A stretch of 43,842 nt of DNA from Candidatus Altimarinota bacterium (GTDB lineage Bacteria; Cyanobacteriota; Cyanobacteriia; Cyanobacteriales; Microcystaceae): positions 1 to 43,842 of the forward strand of contig JAAUUT010000031.1 in the NCBI GenBank assembly GCA_012031035.1, in the 5' to 3' direction. Position 1 is the first letter of the stretch; each line of letters starts with the position of its first letter. The notes beneath the pieces are model-generated. The model was not told where the DNA came from. It searched no databases and saw only the letters and a list, made by a program, of their open reading frames with translations. Below, one piece after another: positions 19,652 to 30,546 of this stretch. The position numbers and the translations under genes are program-made.

Positions 19652-20332
19652 TCAAGCCAACTTTGGCTGCTTTGAGTTAAAACTTGCTTTATTAACTAAC
19701 TCATCTGAATTACTAGTTGTTCTCATCACTCGCAGAAAGGGATACAAAGGCAAAAATGGTAAAAATGTCCACTGATACATCAATCTGGGACTAGGCAGCC
19801 AACAATTAAGGCTGATGGCAAAAAAGGGAAATAAGGAAGAAAATGACCAATCAAATCCTATTCCCGATTCGGGAGCCGATACAAAAGAAGTTACTGGAAT
19901 AAGCGACCAAGTATTCGGCTTTAATGATTCGGCAACTAATTGAACTCCTTGTTCGGTGACTTGCGCTCTACTACGGGTTGCGGAAGACACCAAGCACAGA
20001 CTATTGGCTACAAAGTTATCGTTAGAAGCAACAATCAAAATATCAGTATTATCTAAAGTCGTCTCGAAACTCACAAAATCTTTGTTTGTCCAACTGACCA
20101 GAACGGTTTTTCCATCCACATCGATATAGTTCGCAGAAATATTGCTGGGATTGAGCAACATTTTTTTATCTCGGTCGAGTTGTCCGTCAACATAACCGAC
20201 TAGACTGCTGCCATCCCTGAAAGCATAAGACCAGTTAAATGCAGTGGATTCGACTGGATTATCGTTTTTACTGCCATAGCTGATTGTAATTCCGTCAGAG
20301 GTGAGAGCTAATCTTGCCAGGTAATTATTCAC
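19652..20332 (-). CDS. unknown protein, 226 residues
   Basis: Not recognised. The first 150 residues look beta-rich (YLARLALTSDGITISYGS, GKTVLVSWTNKDFVSFETTL) and could be a secreted or surface domain, but there is no clear signal peptide at the chosen start. The last 75 residues change character: Phe/Leu/Pro-rich stretches (FDWSFSSLFPFFAISLNCW, FLPFLPLYPFL) followed by a polar tail. That could be a membrane-associated end or a region read in the wrong frame. No catalytic motif is visible. It stands alone. Confidence 0.45.
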   Translation of the reverse strand: MNNYLARLALTSDGITISYGSKNDNPVESTAFNWSYAFRDGSSLVGYVDGQLDRDKKMLLNPSNISANYIDVDGKTVLVSWTNKDFVSFETTLDNTDILIVASNDNFVANSLCLVSSATRSRAQVTEQGVQLVAESLKPNTWSLIPVTSFVSAPESGIGFDWSFSSLFPFFAISLNCWLPSPRLMYQWTFLPFLPLYPFLRVMRTTSNSDELVNKASFNSKQPKLA

Positions 20333-20705
20333 GGTTGTTTCTAGGGCTAGGAGGGCGCTGATAATTATTTTTGGGGATCGCTATATGTAACTTTACAACT
20401 CAATAGCAATGTCTAACTAAAAATTTGACTTTTTAATTAAAAAAGATAACCTTATCAATCTTTCGAGCCAGTTTTACAGTCTAGCTTTCATGGCTCGCAC
20501 ACAGAGAGAAAAATTACTTAAATAAAAACAGAAGTATTTAGATTATAACCTAATTAGATGCGCGCGGCTTAAGCTTAGAAAAAGCAATTTATAATCCTTA
20601 ATTTTGAGTTTGTAATAGCGTTTCTCGATCGCGATCGGCAACCAGTTATCAGTTTTCTGTACTACATTAGCACTAATAACTGATAACTGATAACTGATAA
20701 CTGTT
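20333..20705. repeat. intergenic region ending in a heptamer repeat at the gcvP 3' end
   Basis: Most of this 373-base gap shows no gene. At 20678-20705 three copies of AACTGAT plus a partial fourth abut the complement of the gcvP stop codon (20706-20708). A second partial pair of the same motif in the other orientation (GTTATCAGTT) is at about 20645-20654. Confidence 0.8.
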
Positions 20706-23654
20706 TTAGTCTTCCTTATAAGCGTCCATTCCTTCGCAAGAACAAACTAAATTTCTGTCTCCATAAGCATTATCAATGCGTCCTACAGGCGACCAGAATT
20801 TGTATTCTTTTATCCAGGGTGCGGGATACGCGGCTTCTTCGCGAGAATAGGAACGATCCCACTTTTCCGAAATGAGAACTTGAGCCGTATGGGGCGCATT
20901 TTTGAGAGGGTTATTATCAAGATCGAATTTACCTTGTGCGATCGCTTCAACTTCTTTATAAATAGAAATCATCGCCTCGCAAAAACGGTCTAATTCTTCT
21001 TTCGACTCACTTTCTGTTGGTTCTACCATCATCGTACCGGGAACGGGCCAAGACACCGTAGGCGCGTGGAAACCATAATCGATTAACCGTTTAGCAACAT
21101 CTTCCACCTCAATAGCGGCTTGTTTCTTGAGAGGACGCAAATCGATGACGCATTCGTGAGCGACTAATCCTGTCGTTCCTTTAAATAGGATGGGATAGTA
21201 GGGTTCGAGGCGATGGGCGATGTAGTTAGCACTAAGAATCGCTATTTTAGTTGCTTCTGTCAGCCCTTGGGAACCCATCATAGCAATATACATCCAAGAT
21301 ATCGTCAAAATGCTCGAACTGCCCCAAGGAGCCGCAGAAATTGCGCCAATCGACTGTTGGTTAGGGGTTCGTCCGTTGTTGTCGATCGAGGATGGATCGG
21401 GTAAAAATGGGATGAGATGAGATTTGACCCCAATCGGCCCCATTCCTGGGCCGCCGCCGCCGTGGGGAATGCAGAAAGTTTTATGCAAGTTAAGGTGGCA
21501 GACATCCGCCCCAAAATCGGCAGGACGGCACAATCCGACTTGAGCATTCATATTCGCCCCATCCATGTAGACTTGTCCGCCGTGGCGATGGATAATCTCG
21601 CATATTTCGATAATGCTTTCCTCGAATACGCCGTGAGTGGAGGGGTATGTAACCATCAAAGCTGAGAGGTTTTGCATGTGTTTTTCGGCTTTATCTTTGA
21701 GATCTTCGAGGTCGATATTGCCGTCGCGATCGCATTTTACCGGAACTACCTTCATCCCGCACATTACCGCACTAGCGGGGTTGGTTCCGTGGGCAGATTC
21801 GGGAATGATACAGATATTGCGATGTCCTTCGCCTCTCGTTTCGTGATACTTGCGGATAACTTGCAATCCCGCATACTCGCCTTGAGATCCGGCATTGGGT
21901 TGCAGAGAAATCCCGTCAAATCCCGTAATCTCAGCCAGCCACATTTCTAATTGTTGAAAGAGAATTTGATAGCCTTCAGCTTGAGAAAGGGGAATAAACG
22001 GATGCAATTTGCCGAATTCTAACCAAGTTACGGGCATCATTTCAGCGGTTGCATTTAACTTCATCGTACAAGACCCCAAGGGAATCATCGAGGTATTGAG
22101 CGCTAAATCTTTGCTTTCGAGACGATGCAGATAGCGCAGCAACTCGGTTTCTGAATGGTAGCGATTGAATACTGATTCGGTGAGATAGCTGCTGGTACGT
22201 GCAAAAGGTGCGGGGAAATCGAAGATAGATTCTTCTAGCAATTCCTCGACGGTGAAGGGCAATTCTTCTTTGAGTGCAAAAATTTGCCACAAATCAATTA
22301 ACTCTTGTACGGTCGTCGTCTCATCTAAGCTAATTCCAATAGTTTTTTCGTCTAAATAGCGTAGATTAATACAACGATCTTGAGCGGCTTTAATAATAGT
22401 CTTGGCTTCAATCTTACCTAAGCCTACGCGAAGGGTATCAAAAAAGAGTTCTGATTCAATTTTATAATCGAGACGCTTTAAACCTTCAGCAAGAACCACA
22501 GCTAAGTTATGAACTCGTTGGGCGATATTTTTAATGCCTTGGGAACCATGATAGACAGCATACATCGAAGCAATAACCGCCAGTAAAACTTGAGCGGTAC
22601 AAATATTGCTAGTCGCTTTGTCTCGGCGAATGTGTTGTTCTCTGGTTTGCAGTGCCAATCTCAGCGCTGGCTTACCTTGTGCGTCTTTAGATACGCCTAC
22701 AATTCGTCCTGGAATCTGGCGTTTATAAGCCTCTCTAGTCGCAAAATAAGCTGCATGAGGCCCCCCATAGCCTAGCGGTACGCCAAAGCGTTGGGTGTTT
22801 CCCACAGCAATATCGGCTCCAAATTCTCCAGGAGGAGTCAGAAGCGCTAAACTGAGGATATCGGCAGCTACGGTGACTAAAGCGCCGATTTCATGAGCTT
22901 TAGCGATAAATTCCCTATAGTCGTGTAAGGTTCCATCAGTAGCAGGATATTGAAGTAATGCGCCAAAAATTGGGCGATCGCATTCAAACGAGCGATAATC
23001 GCCGATAATTATTTCAATACCTAAAGGAATAGCGCGAGTTTTGACGACTTCGATGGTTTGGGGGTGGCAGTCATGAGAGACAAAGAAGGCATTTGCCTTG
23101 TTTTTGGACAAGCCATAACTCATGCTCATCGCTTCGGCCGCGGCTGTTCCTTCATCGAGTAAGGACGCATTAGCGATTTCCAAACCCGTCAGGTCTACTA
23201 TCATAGTTTGGAAGTTTAACAAAGCTTCTAGTCGTCCTTGGGCAATTTCTGCTTGATAAGGAGTGTAGGCAGTATACCAACCAGGATTTTCTAGGATATT
23301 GCGCTGCACGACAGGCGGAGTGATGCAGTCGTAATATCCCATCCCGATAAACGAGCGAAAGATCTGATTTTTGGAGGCAATAGATTTTAATTGCGCTAAA
23401 GCTGCGTATTCGCTTTGTGCTTCTGGTAATTTTAGGCTTCTATCTAGTCTAATAGCTGCTGGAACGATTTTTGCGATCGCTTCTTCGAGGCTAGAAAATC
23501 CCAAGACTTTTAGCATCATCTCGATTTCATCAGCATTTGGTCCGATGTGTCGTCTAACGAACAAATCGGTAGGTGCTAAAGCTTCTGGTGACAAAAGTTG
23601 TTGTTGGTTTGTCTCTCGATTGGCTGCGATCTCCAAATTAGGCATATTGGGCAA
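20706..23654 (-). CDS. gcvP: glycine dehydrogenase (decarboxylating), P protein
   Basis: Full-length P protein of 982 residues in the fused N+C form. It decarboxylates glycine and passes the aminomethyl group to lipoyl-GcvH, which matters for photorespiration. The PLP lysine is Lys725 in [18 protein letters not shown]. The N-terminal [14 protein letters not shown] and late [13 protein letters not shown] blocks are conserved. No gcvT or gcvH is adjacent, the usual dispersed arrangement in cyanobacteria. The tRNA-Pro gene begins 149 bases upstream in the opposite direction. Confidence 0.96.
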   Translation of the reverse strand: MPNMPNLEIAANRETNQQQLLSPEALAPTDLFVRRHIGPNADEIEMMLKVLGFSSLEEAIAKIVPAAIRLDRSLKLPEAQSEYAALAQLKSIASKNQIFRSFIGMGYYDCITPPVVQRNILENPGWYTAYTPYQAEIAQGRLEALLNFQTMIVDLTGLEIANASLLDEGTAAAEAMSMSYGLSKNKANAFFVSHDCHPQTIEVVKTRAIPLGIEIIIGDYRSFECDRPIFGALLQYPATDGTLHDYREFIAKAHEIGALVTVAADILSLALLTPPGEFGADIAVGNTQRFGVPLGYGGPHAAYFATREAYKRQIPGRIVGVSKDAQGKPALRLALQTREQHIRRDKATSNICTAQVLLAVIASMYAVYHGSQGIKNIAQRVHNLAVVLAEGLKRLDYKIESELFFDTLRVGLGKIEAKTIIKAAQDRCINLRYLDEKTIGISLDETTTVQELIDLWQIFALKEELPFTVEELLEESIFDFPAPFARTSSYLTESVFNRYHSETELLRYLHRLESKDLALNTSMIPLGSCTMKLNATAEMMPVTWLEFGKLHPFIPLSQAEGYQILFQQLEMWLAEITGFDGISLQPNAGSQGEYAGLQVIRKYHETRGEGHRNICIIPESAHGTNPASAVMCGMKVVPVKCDRDGNIDLEDLKDKAEKHMQNLSALMVTYPSTHGVFEESIIEICEIIHRHGGQVYMDGANMNAQVGLCRPADFGADVCHLNLHKTFCIPHGGGGPGMGPIGVKSHLIPFLPDPSSIDNNGRTPNQQSIGAISAAPWGSSSILTISWMYIAMMGSQGLTEATKIAILSANYIAHRLEPYYPILFKGTTGLVAHECVIDLRPLKKQAAIEVEDVAKRLIDYGFHAPTVSWPVPGTMMVEPTESESKEELDRFCEAMISIYKEVEAIAQGKFDLDNNPLKNAPHTAQVLISEKWDRSYSREEAAYPAPWIKEYKFWSPVGRIDNAYGDRNLVCSCEGMDAYKED

Positions 23655-23803
23655 GTTGCTATATTAGGGTTATCAGATAGCATCAAGATGAATCTTAACG
23701 CTACCTCTTTATTATTTTGTAACAAAGTCTATAAATTAAGTAGGTAGAAATCAATCGGATTTGTTATGGTTTCATTTTTATTTCGTGTTAAGATTGGGCA
23801 GAA

Positions 23804-23877
23804 CGGGATGTAGCGCAGCTTGGTAGCGCACCGCTTTCGGGAGGCGGGGGCCGCTGGTTCGAATCCAGTCATCCCGA
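23804..23877 (+). tRNA. tRNA-Pro(CGG)
   Basis: A 74-base cloverleaf: acceptor arms CGGGATG (23804-23810) and CATCCCG (23870-23876) with discriminator A, D arm GCGCAGCTTGGTAGCGC, anticodon stem CCGCT/GGCGG around loop TTCGGGA (anticodon CGG), and T arm CTGGTTCGAATCCAG. CCA is not encoded. It lies about 1 kb from the far-red island; no repeated copy of its 3' end was found elsewhere in the window, so there is no evidence that it served as an integration site. Confidence 0.95.
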
Positions 23878-24046
23878 TATAAGACAAAGCTAAGACAATC
23901 GCGCGTTGTTTTGTAGTGAAGATAGCTTGAGAGGCGATCGCGCGTACAGATAAAAAGATAAGACTTTGGAATTAATTTCTAAGAGCCAGTGGATTTCTAT
24001 TTTCAAGACTCTTACAGAATATCCACTAACTCGATTTCTAGAAAAT

Positions 24047-24095
24047 GTCTATAACGCGATTTTTTGATGAAATATGCGTTGCGAACGTTATAGAC
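24047..24095 (-). terminator. 10-bp inverted repeat after trxA
   Basis: GTCTATAACG (24047-24056) and CGTTATAGAC (24086-24095) are perfect inverted copies 29 bases apart, starting 17 bases beyond the trxA stop. The loop contains a further small hairpin, CGTT-GCG-AACG. It may form the trxA 3' end structure. Confidence 0.45.
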
Positions 24096-24112
24096 TACAT
24101 CGCTGAAGGAAT

Positions 24113-24436
24113 TTATAGATATTTTTCTAAAGTATTTGACAAGGTAGTTTTTGGGACTGCACCCACTACCATGTCCACTCTCTGGCCTCCTTTGAAGATC
24201 ATCAGCGTGGGGATACTTCTAATACCATATTGACTCGCCGTGTTGGGGTTTTCGTCAGTGTTGAGTTTAACGACCTTGACTTGACCTGCATATTGGTCGG
24301 CGATTTCATCGACTACAGGTGCTACCATGCGGCAAGGCCCGCACCAGGGTGCCCAAAAATCGACCAAAACGGGAACATCACTATCTAAAACGTCATCTTT
24401 AAAAGACGCATCTGTAACTGGAGTTGCTGCTGACAT
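24113..24436 (-). CDS. trxA: thioredoxin
   Basis: A 107-residue m-type thioredoxin with the WCGPC redox site (Cys32, Cys35) in [15 protein letters not shown], the cis-proline segment [14 protein letters not shown] and the usual length. It reduces target disulfides, including Calvin-cycle enzymes, using electrons from ferredoxin- or NADPH-thioredoxin reductase. It lies outside the far-red cluster proper and is probably a housekeeping gene. Confidence 0.95.
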   Translation of the reverse strand: MSAATPVTDASFKDDVLDSDVPVLVDFWAPWCGPCRMVAPVVDEIADQYAGQVKVVKLNTDENPNTASQYGIRSIPTLMIFKGGQRVDMVVGAVPKTTLSNTLEKYL

Positions 24437-24908
24437 ACCGAAAATCCTTTATCGATCGCATTGTTGTAAAATACTTTCAGATTCTACCATAGCGAAAACT
24501 CGTCCTATTCCAACTGAAAGTGTATATAATTTTAGGAAACATTCACATTTGGGGGTTTGGCGAAACTTTTAGTTGCCAAACAGCGTCTAGAGGAGTTATA
24601 TTTTATCCGCATTACCCCTTATTATGAAGAAACCGCCCAACGTATAGCGGGCGGGGTGTGGTGTGAGGAGTGAACGGAAACATTTGTCTCCGCTATTTCT
24701 ATTCTAAGTGACAAATTCCACTTTGATGAGTAGTTTCCAATTCAATTAAGAAAATTTTTCTTCGTTCAAAGACCGACTAAGTAGTTTTACTTCTTGAATT
24801 CTAGCCTTCTTCTCGCTGAGTCAGCTTATTAACTATCTAAGTTTAATATATATATCGTTGTCTATTGAAATTAATGCGCGATCGCCACAACTATTTGCTA
24901 CACTTTCC
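24437..24908. other. intergenic region between trxA and rfpC, with a GC hairpin
   Basis: About 470 bases downstream of rfpC and upstream of trxA, both on the minus strand. CCGCCC (24633-24638) pairs with GGGCGG (24649-24654); on the minus strand the hairpin is followed by TTTCTTC, so it may terminate the rfp transcript. It is otherwise AT-rich with no supported ORF. It should also contain the trxA promoter. Confidence 0.45.
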
Positions 24909-25286
24909 TTATGCAGGTCGTTTTCGCTCCATAGCATCGATCACTTGCTCGGATAAAGTAAAAGGATCGTAAGGTTTAAGAATCACTGCTGCTACAGCGA
25001 GCTTGCTAAATCGACGCTGTTCGGCAGGTTGAGCTTTTGCGGTAAGTAAAATAACGGGAATACGAGCGGTAGCACCAGCGGCTTGCAGCCTTTCCAATGT
25101 CGCTAAACCGTCCATGTCCGGCATCATTACGTCTAGGAGAATCACATCGGGTTGTTCGACTTGCGCTTTCGACAATCCCTCTTTGCCCGAACTTGCAGTC
25201 AGCACCTCCCAATCCCCCGTCACTTCCAGACAAATCTGGGTGGCTTCCCGTATATCATCCTCGTCATCAATAATCAAAATACGCAT
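24909..25286 (-). CDS. rfpC: CheY-like response regulator RfpC
   Basis: A single receiver domain of 125 residues: acidic pocket IIDDEDD, phosphoacceptor in DVILLDVMMPDMDG (Asp52), ILLTAK (Thr) and the Lys of LKPYDPF. There is no output domain, as expected for RfpC, the phosphate shuttle of the FaRLiP control system. It is the last gene on the minus strand of the rfp set, 176 bases after rfpA. The name rests mainly on context: beside a knotless phytochrome kinase and an RcaC-like regulator, next to far-red psa genes. Confidence 0.82.
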   Translation of the reverse strand: MRILIIDDEDDIREATQICLEVTGDWEVLTASSGKEGLSKAQVEQPDVILLDVMMPDMDGLATLERLQAAGATARIPVILLTAKAQPAEQRRFSKLAVAAVILKPYDPFTLSEQVIDAMERKRPA

Positions 25287-25319
25287 AGGTGCTAGTTATT
25301 AAAGTTCAAAGTTCAAAGT

Positions 25320-25432
25320 ACGTCTAAGGGCGGGCTGCGCCAACAAAGTTCAAAAAAAATTTATCATTACTAAACCCCTGAACTACTAACTTTCGACTTT
25401 CGACTTACGTCCAGAGGACGGGCTACGCCAAC
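25320..25432. repeat. imperfect direct repeat pair between rfpA and rfpC
   Basis: ACGTCTAAGGGCGGGCTGCG (start 25320) and ACGTCCAGAGGACGGGCTAC (start 25407) begin two imperfect copies of an element that ends in GCCAAC. Between and beside them are short tandem motifs (AAGTTCAAAGTTC near 25302-25318, CTTTCGACTTTCGACTT near 25390-25406). This resembles dispersed cyanobacterial repeats inserted within the rfp locus. Confidence 0.6.
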
Positions 25433-25462
25433 GAATGAGCGACTTTGAAAAGGCTTCCAAGT

Positions 25463-28045
25463 TTAGAGATTGATTGGTAAGGTGAAGTAAAAAACGCTAC
25501 CCTCTCCTAAAATGCTTTGGGCCCAAATCTCGCCGCCATGCTGTTGGACGATGCTGCGACAAATTGCCAATCCTAAACCCGTTCCTCCTTGATGGCGAGA
25601 GTCAGAGGCATCGACTTGCTGAAAGCGATCGAAGATAGTCTCTAGCTTATCGTCAGGAATGCCCCGTCCGCGATCGCGAATTTCAAATAACGCGGTTTCC
25701 TCGTCTTGCAAGGTAGCAGATAGCGAAACTGTCGTATGGGGAGGCGAAAATTTTATAGCATTACTTAGTAAATTTGTCAATGTCTGAATGATGCGATCGC
25801 TATCTACCCAAAGCTGAATCGAGGTAGGCGTAACTAAAAGACGAATCTCTACTTTTTCTGCCATTGCCTGCATTACCTCTACTGCTTGCGCCATCAAGTC
25901 AGCCGCTTTGCAGAGCCGCTTTTCCATCGTCACTTTACCGGATTTCATGCGCTCTAAATCGAGAATATTGTCGAGCAAGCGTACCAAGCGATTAGAATTC
26001 TCAAAGGCGATTTCTAACAAGCGTTGACTCTTGGCGGGTTGTTCGTTGAGCCGACCGCTCATGAGTACCCCCAAAGCGCTGCGAATCGAGGTTAAAGGCG
26101 TTCGCAATTCGTGGCTAACGACTGAGATAAATTCATCTTTCATGCGTTCTACAATCTGTCGTTCGGTAATATCTTTAAAAATCACGACTGCACCTACGAT
26201 CGCGCCCTGTTCTCGAATTGGCGTACTGACGTACTCGACGGGAAAACTCGACCCATCTCGCCGCCAAAAAATATCCTCACTAACGTGATATATTTGACCG
26301 CTTTTGAGCGTTGCATGAATGGGGCTTTCTTGGGGAGGATAGGGAGTTCCATCTGACCTAGAAGGTTTTAGGACGGCATAAATATTTCGATTTATCAATT
26401 CTTCGACTTCATAACCCAGCATTCTCGCAGCCGCAGGATTGACAAAAGTAGTTTTTCCGCTCAGATTTATCCCATAAATGCCCTCACCTGCCGAATTTAA
26501 GATTAATTCATTTTGATGGCTGAGTCTTTCTAGACAAGCTTTGGCTTGTTGATGTTCGGAAATTTCCCGCAGCAAGTCAGTATTCGCTCTCTGTAACTCG
26601 GTTGTTCTCTCTTCTACTCGCCGCTCTAATTCGGCATTCAAGGCACAAATCTCGATTTCTGCTTGTTTGCGCCTTTCGATATCTTTTCCTAAGTCCGCAT
26701 TGAGCGCCTGGACTTGTTGATAGAGTTCGTATTGATGAATCGCCAGAGCAAATTGATTGCCTAATGCTTGAGCGAGTTCGATTTCCGAAGTCGTCCACGG
26801 ACGTGCTTGACTTTGCTTCAACTCTCGCCAGGTTTCAAAAGACTGTCGGGGACGCAAGTTGCGCTCGTCATCGCGATCGGGCCGTCCCGCCCAGAAAATT
26901 TCAATATCGATCGCCTTCCTAAAAATAGTCAAATAGCCCAAAAACTGCTGGCGATATTGCAAGCGAATCGTTAGCATCCCGCGAATTCCAGCAGACAAGA
27001 GCGTTGGCAACAAAGCCAGTGGCAGTAAGGCTTTATGTAAATCCGCGATCGCCAAGACTTCATTGCCCTCATTGACTTGAAACTCTGTATCCAACCAAGC
27101 TTGCCAGTCGGGATGCTCTTCTAGGGGAGTTTGGGGCGACTCTGAGACGGGGAGTGGGGGAGAATCTTTACTTTCAACCTTTGTATGAGCTTTCCTGCGT
27201 TCGTCCCTACTGGTCACTGATAAAAGTGGTTGTTGACCGCAGACGAACAATTTTTGAGGGACGATGTAAACTCGACCCCCAATTCCTTCTAGAGCGCGGA
27301 CAGTTTGTTTTAAGGCTTCTTGTAGCTGCATTTCGGTCATTGAATGCAGCAGCGTTGCCACGCGGTTGATAGTAGCTTCTTGTCGAGCTTGGGTGCGGGT
27401 AGCTTCGAGTAGCGTTGCATGGGCGATCGCGATCGATACTTGGTCGGCAATCGACTGTACGACTTGTAACTCAATTTCCGTTATTCGTCGCGCTAAACGG
27501 TGATGGGAAACCAGCAATCCCCACAATTTATTGCCTTGTAAAATCGGTACGACTAGCGAAGATTTCACGCCCATTGCCGTGAGATATTCTAAATGACAAG
27601 TATCTATGGAACGATAATAAATATCCTCTTTGGCTAATGATTCTCCAGTTTCGGAGCAATCTAGAGGACTCAAACCAATGATTTGTCTATCGACATCAGC
27701 AATCGATCGCAAGCGGGTCTTCAAATAGAGTTTGCGAACCTCTTCTGGGATGTCTTCTGCGGGAAAATGCTGTCCGCGCAAAGATGGCAGGCGATTAGAA
27801 CGTACCGACTCGGCAACAACTTCGCCACTGCCATCGCTGTCAAACCGATAGACCATCACGCGATCGGTTCCCAAAAAGTTTCGCACTTCGGTCACAGTCA
27901 TTGCTAAAATCTGCGACAATTCCAGCGATTGACGAATGCGATTCATTATCCGGTGCAACAGAACGGCGAGGGAATCCATTTGCTGGCTAGAGGCAGGATT
28001 GGGAGATGAAAAACCGTTCGAGGAAGACTTTTTAGGTTTGGGCAT
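25463..28045 (-). CDS. rfpA: knotless phytochrome histidine kinase RfpA (far-red sensor)
   Basis: An 860-residue sensor kinase. It lacks an N-terminal PAS domain and starts with a bilin-binding GAF (about residues 25-215) holding HFPAEDIPEEVRKLY and the chromophore site TCHLEYLTAMGV (Cys150, His151). A PHY domain (about 225-445) has the tongue motifs WAGRP (385-389) and PRQSFETWRE. After a coiled coil come PAS (about 510-625), HisKA (His645 in SVVSHELRTP) and HATPase with N, G1 (DRGRGIP) and G2 (GGTGLGLAI) boxes. In FaRLiP, RfpA activates the cluster when far-red light dominates. The start lies 11 bases after the rfpB stop. Other phytochrome kinases share the domains; the neighbours decide the name. 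Confidence 0.87.
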   Translation of the reverse strand: MPKPKKSSSNGFSSPNPASSQQMDSLAVLLHRIMNRIRQSLELSQILAMTVTEVRNFLGTDRVMVYRFDSDGSGEVVAESVRSNRLPSLRGQHFPAEDIPEEVRKLYLKTRLRSIADVDRQIIGLSPLDCSETGESLAKEDIYYRSIDTCHLEYLTAMGVKSSLVVPILQGNKLWGLLVSHHRLARRITEIELQVVQSIADQVSIAIAHATLLEATRTQARQEATINRVATLLHSMTEMQLQEALKQTVRALEGIGGRVYIVPQKLFVCGQQPLLSVTSRDERRKAHTKVESKDSPPLPVSESPQTPLEEHPDWQAWLDTEFQVNEGNEVLAIADLHKALLPLALLPTLLSAGIRGMLTIRLQYRQQFLGYLTIFRKAIDIEIFWAGRPDRDDERNLRPRQSFETWRELKQSQARPWTTSEIELAQALGNQFALAIHQYELYQQVQALNADLGKDIERRKQAEIEICALNAELERRVEERTTELQRANTDLLREISEHQQAKACLERLSHQNELILNSAGEGIYGINLSGKTTFVNPAAARMLGYEVEELINRNIYAVLKPSRSDGTPYPPQESPIHATLKSGQIYHVSEDIFWRRDGSSFPVEYVSTPIREQGAIVGAVVIFKDITERQIVERMKDEFISVVSHELRTPLTSIRSALGVLMSGRLNEQPAKSQRLLEIAFENSNRLVRLLDNILDLERMKSGKVTMEKRLCKAADLMAQAVEVMQAMAEKVEIRLLVTPTSIQLWVDSDRIIQTLTNLLSNAIKFSPPHTTVSLSATLQDEETALFEIRDRGRGIPDDKLETIFDRFQQVDASDSRHQGGTGLGLAICRSIVQQHGGEIWAQSILGEGSVFYFTLPINL

Positions 28046-28056
28046 TAGAAACGAGT

Positions 28057-29999
28057 CTATCTTAATTGAGGATTATTAACGTTGGTTAAACTACGCAGGG
28101 TCTGGACTCGTTCGAGACGGTTGAGAATGCGATTGACCAGTTCCGGGCCGATAAGGGATTTGCTAATGTGGTCGTCGCCACCTGCTCTAAGAACTTGATT
28201 GACGGTGCGATCGTCAGCGTGAACTGAGACAAACAAAATTGGCAAACCGCACCAACGAGGATCGTTGCGCACGACTCGACACAGTTCGATCCCGCTCACC
28301 AGGGGCATTTCTAGGTCAAGAACGAGTAGATCGGGTGCAAAGGATTCTAACGTTTCCCAAAATTGCGACGGTTCTTCTAATGTTACTAATTTAATTCCCC
28401 ACAGTTCTAGCAACGTCCGCATCATCGAGAGAATTTGCGGATCGTCATCAACTACCATCACTTTACAAACTTTGCCGCGAATCTGTTTGAGGATTTTCGT
28501 CATGACTGCCAGTCCTCTTTCTGGAGGTTGCAGTTTCTGAAAAAGAGCGCGATCGCTCAAACGAATCGCTTCGAGCCGAACTGTTAAATTATCGCTACTC
28601 GTCAAGAATAAAACTGGACTAGGCGGTGTTTGGTTAATTAAGTTGGCTAGATTTACCAGACTATCGGGAGTCGCATTAGCAAGGGAAAAACTAATAAAAA
28701 CTACGTCCAAAGACGAATGAGCTAAGGCATCTTTGGCAGCAGCTAAGCTAAGGGCGAGTTGAATGCGAATTCCCGATGCTGAAGCTAATTTTACCAAGCG
28801 TTCTGCTTCTTGAGCATCATCGCCGATCGCCAGCAAAACGGGCGCTCGATGTCGAACGATGGGTTCGACTATCCCCGTTGAGGACGATTCATCTAGCAAC
28901 TGTCTCAGTTCTACCACTAACTCGGAAAGATGTTCGATGCGGTTTAAGGCGATCGTTTTTCTGGAAAATGTCTGTTCTATTTCTCTTGCTAGACGCGAGC
29001 CTTCGGCTAATCCAAAAACGCCCAAGGCTCCGGCTAATTTGTGTGCTGCTGCTTTGGCTTGTAGTTGGAGTTCGTCTTCTAAGGCATTCTCCCGCAGAGC
29101 GGCTGTTGCTTGTTCTAGGATGGTAACTCTCGCGCCAGTCTGTCCTTTGAACTTTTCCCAGACTACTTTTAATCCCGATGCGGTTTGCTGTGCGATTCGC
29201 GATCGCGTCCCGTCTCCGATTGAGAATCGCGGAGCGTCTCCCAGGTCGAATCGCGTCGTCTGCGTGCTAGACATAGGGTTTGGTCTGGAGGAAACCGCCG
29301 CGCGTTTGTCAGCTAGTCCATGAGTCGGAGGCGGTTTGAGTCGATAACCCATGCCGTAAACTGTCGCGATCGCATCGGGGGGGCTTCCCACCCCTTTGAG
29401 TTTTTGTCGCAAGCTTTTAATATGAGCCGTTACGGTATCTTCGCTCGGCATTTCTTCAGCTAACCAAAGGTTTTCTAAAATAGCATTACGCGTCAGGACT
29501 TGTTGGGGATTGCGCAGGAAAAGTTCTAGCAAGCGATACTCTTTGGGAGTTAGGCGCAGAGGCTTGCTGCCATAGCTTGCTTCGCAAGTATTGGGATCGA
29601 GACGCAACTCTCCCCATTCCAAAATGGAGGGAATCAATGAATTTTTCCGGCGTAGCAGGACGCGAATGCGAGCGAGTAATTCGGGCAGATCGAAGGGTTT
29701 GACGACATAATCGTCTGCTCCTGCGTTTAACCCAATGTTTTATCGTTACTGGAGTTTTTGGCAGTCAGCAGCAGGATAGGAGTGCGATCGCCTTGCTTTC
29801 GCAAGCGCCGACAAAACTCGATGCCATTGAGTTTTGGTAGCATTACATCGAGTACGATCAAGTCATAAGTAAAAACTTCTACGAGTTCCCAACCCAAATT
29901 GCCATCGGCTGCTGAATCTACGACATAATGTTGTTCGCCAAGAACTGTTTCTAGAGTCTTAGCAATTGTTTCATCATCCTCTACAACTAAAATTCTCAT
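28057..29999 (-). CDS. rfpB: RcaC-like response regulator RfpB (one frameshift)
   Basis: DNA-binding master regulator of FaRLiP. Read as one gene of about 647 residues, the domains are: receiver 1 (about 1-118, Asp51 in YDLIVLDVMLPKLNG); OmpR-type winged helix (about 123-222); Hpt (His320 in AAAHKLAGALGVFGL); a degenerate receiver (about 386-508, with VVFIS where the Asp motif should be); and a final receiver (about 512-631, Asp562 in LLVLDLEMP). The frame breaks at 29729-29730; one more base in that run (AAA instead of AA) restores LGLNAGADDYVVKPFDL. Length and order match RcaC. It is first in the minus-strand rfp set and diverges from psaA2. Confidence 0.87.
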
Positions 30000-30546
30000 G
30001 TTTGTTTGTTTTATCTGGATTTATATAGAAGAAATCCATTGAAAAAAGTCTATGTTTAAGTTATGTAAAGGATTTCTTAAAAACGCGGTTAATATTTTTT
30101 CTTTTAGCTAAAAAGTTAAATGAATTTATTAAAGTTTTTAAAACTTTACTTAGCGATCGAGTTATTTACATCTTTGGTTAGATTTTAGAGAGAATAGCGA
30201 TAGATTTTTAGGGGAAAATTGCTAAAAAAAGCTTGTTTTTAGTTATTTTTTAAAATTTTTATAATATTTTTATATTTCATATATAAAATAAATTATGAAA
30301 GTGACTACTCGCACTATTTAAATTTTTATTAAAAATATGTAAAATTCTTACAAATCGATCTCTATTTTTGATAAGTTGCTAAACTAGGAGTCTGTAAGAT
30401 TACCTAAAAATTAAGTCTTTTTGGGGAAATCCATTTAAATATATCTATCGAATTGCGACGAAAAATAAAGTTCCTCTCTCGCATCTGGCCTCGGAAACCG
30501 CTGTGGAAGGAATTCATTCAACCCTAAGTTAAGGAGTCTGCAATCT

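Noticed and set aside
23804-23877. tRNA-Pro as an attachment site for the far-red island
   Set aside because: No integrase, and no copy of the tRNA 3' end found near the other side of the cluster.
28859-29323. Plus-strand 154-codon frame over rfpB
   Set aside because: Antisense to the rfpB winged-helix and Hpt region; no domain recognised.
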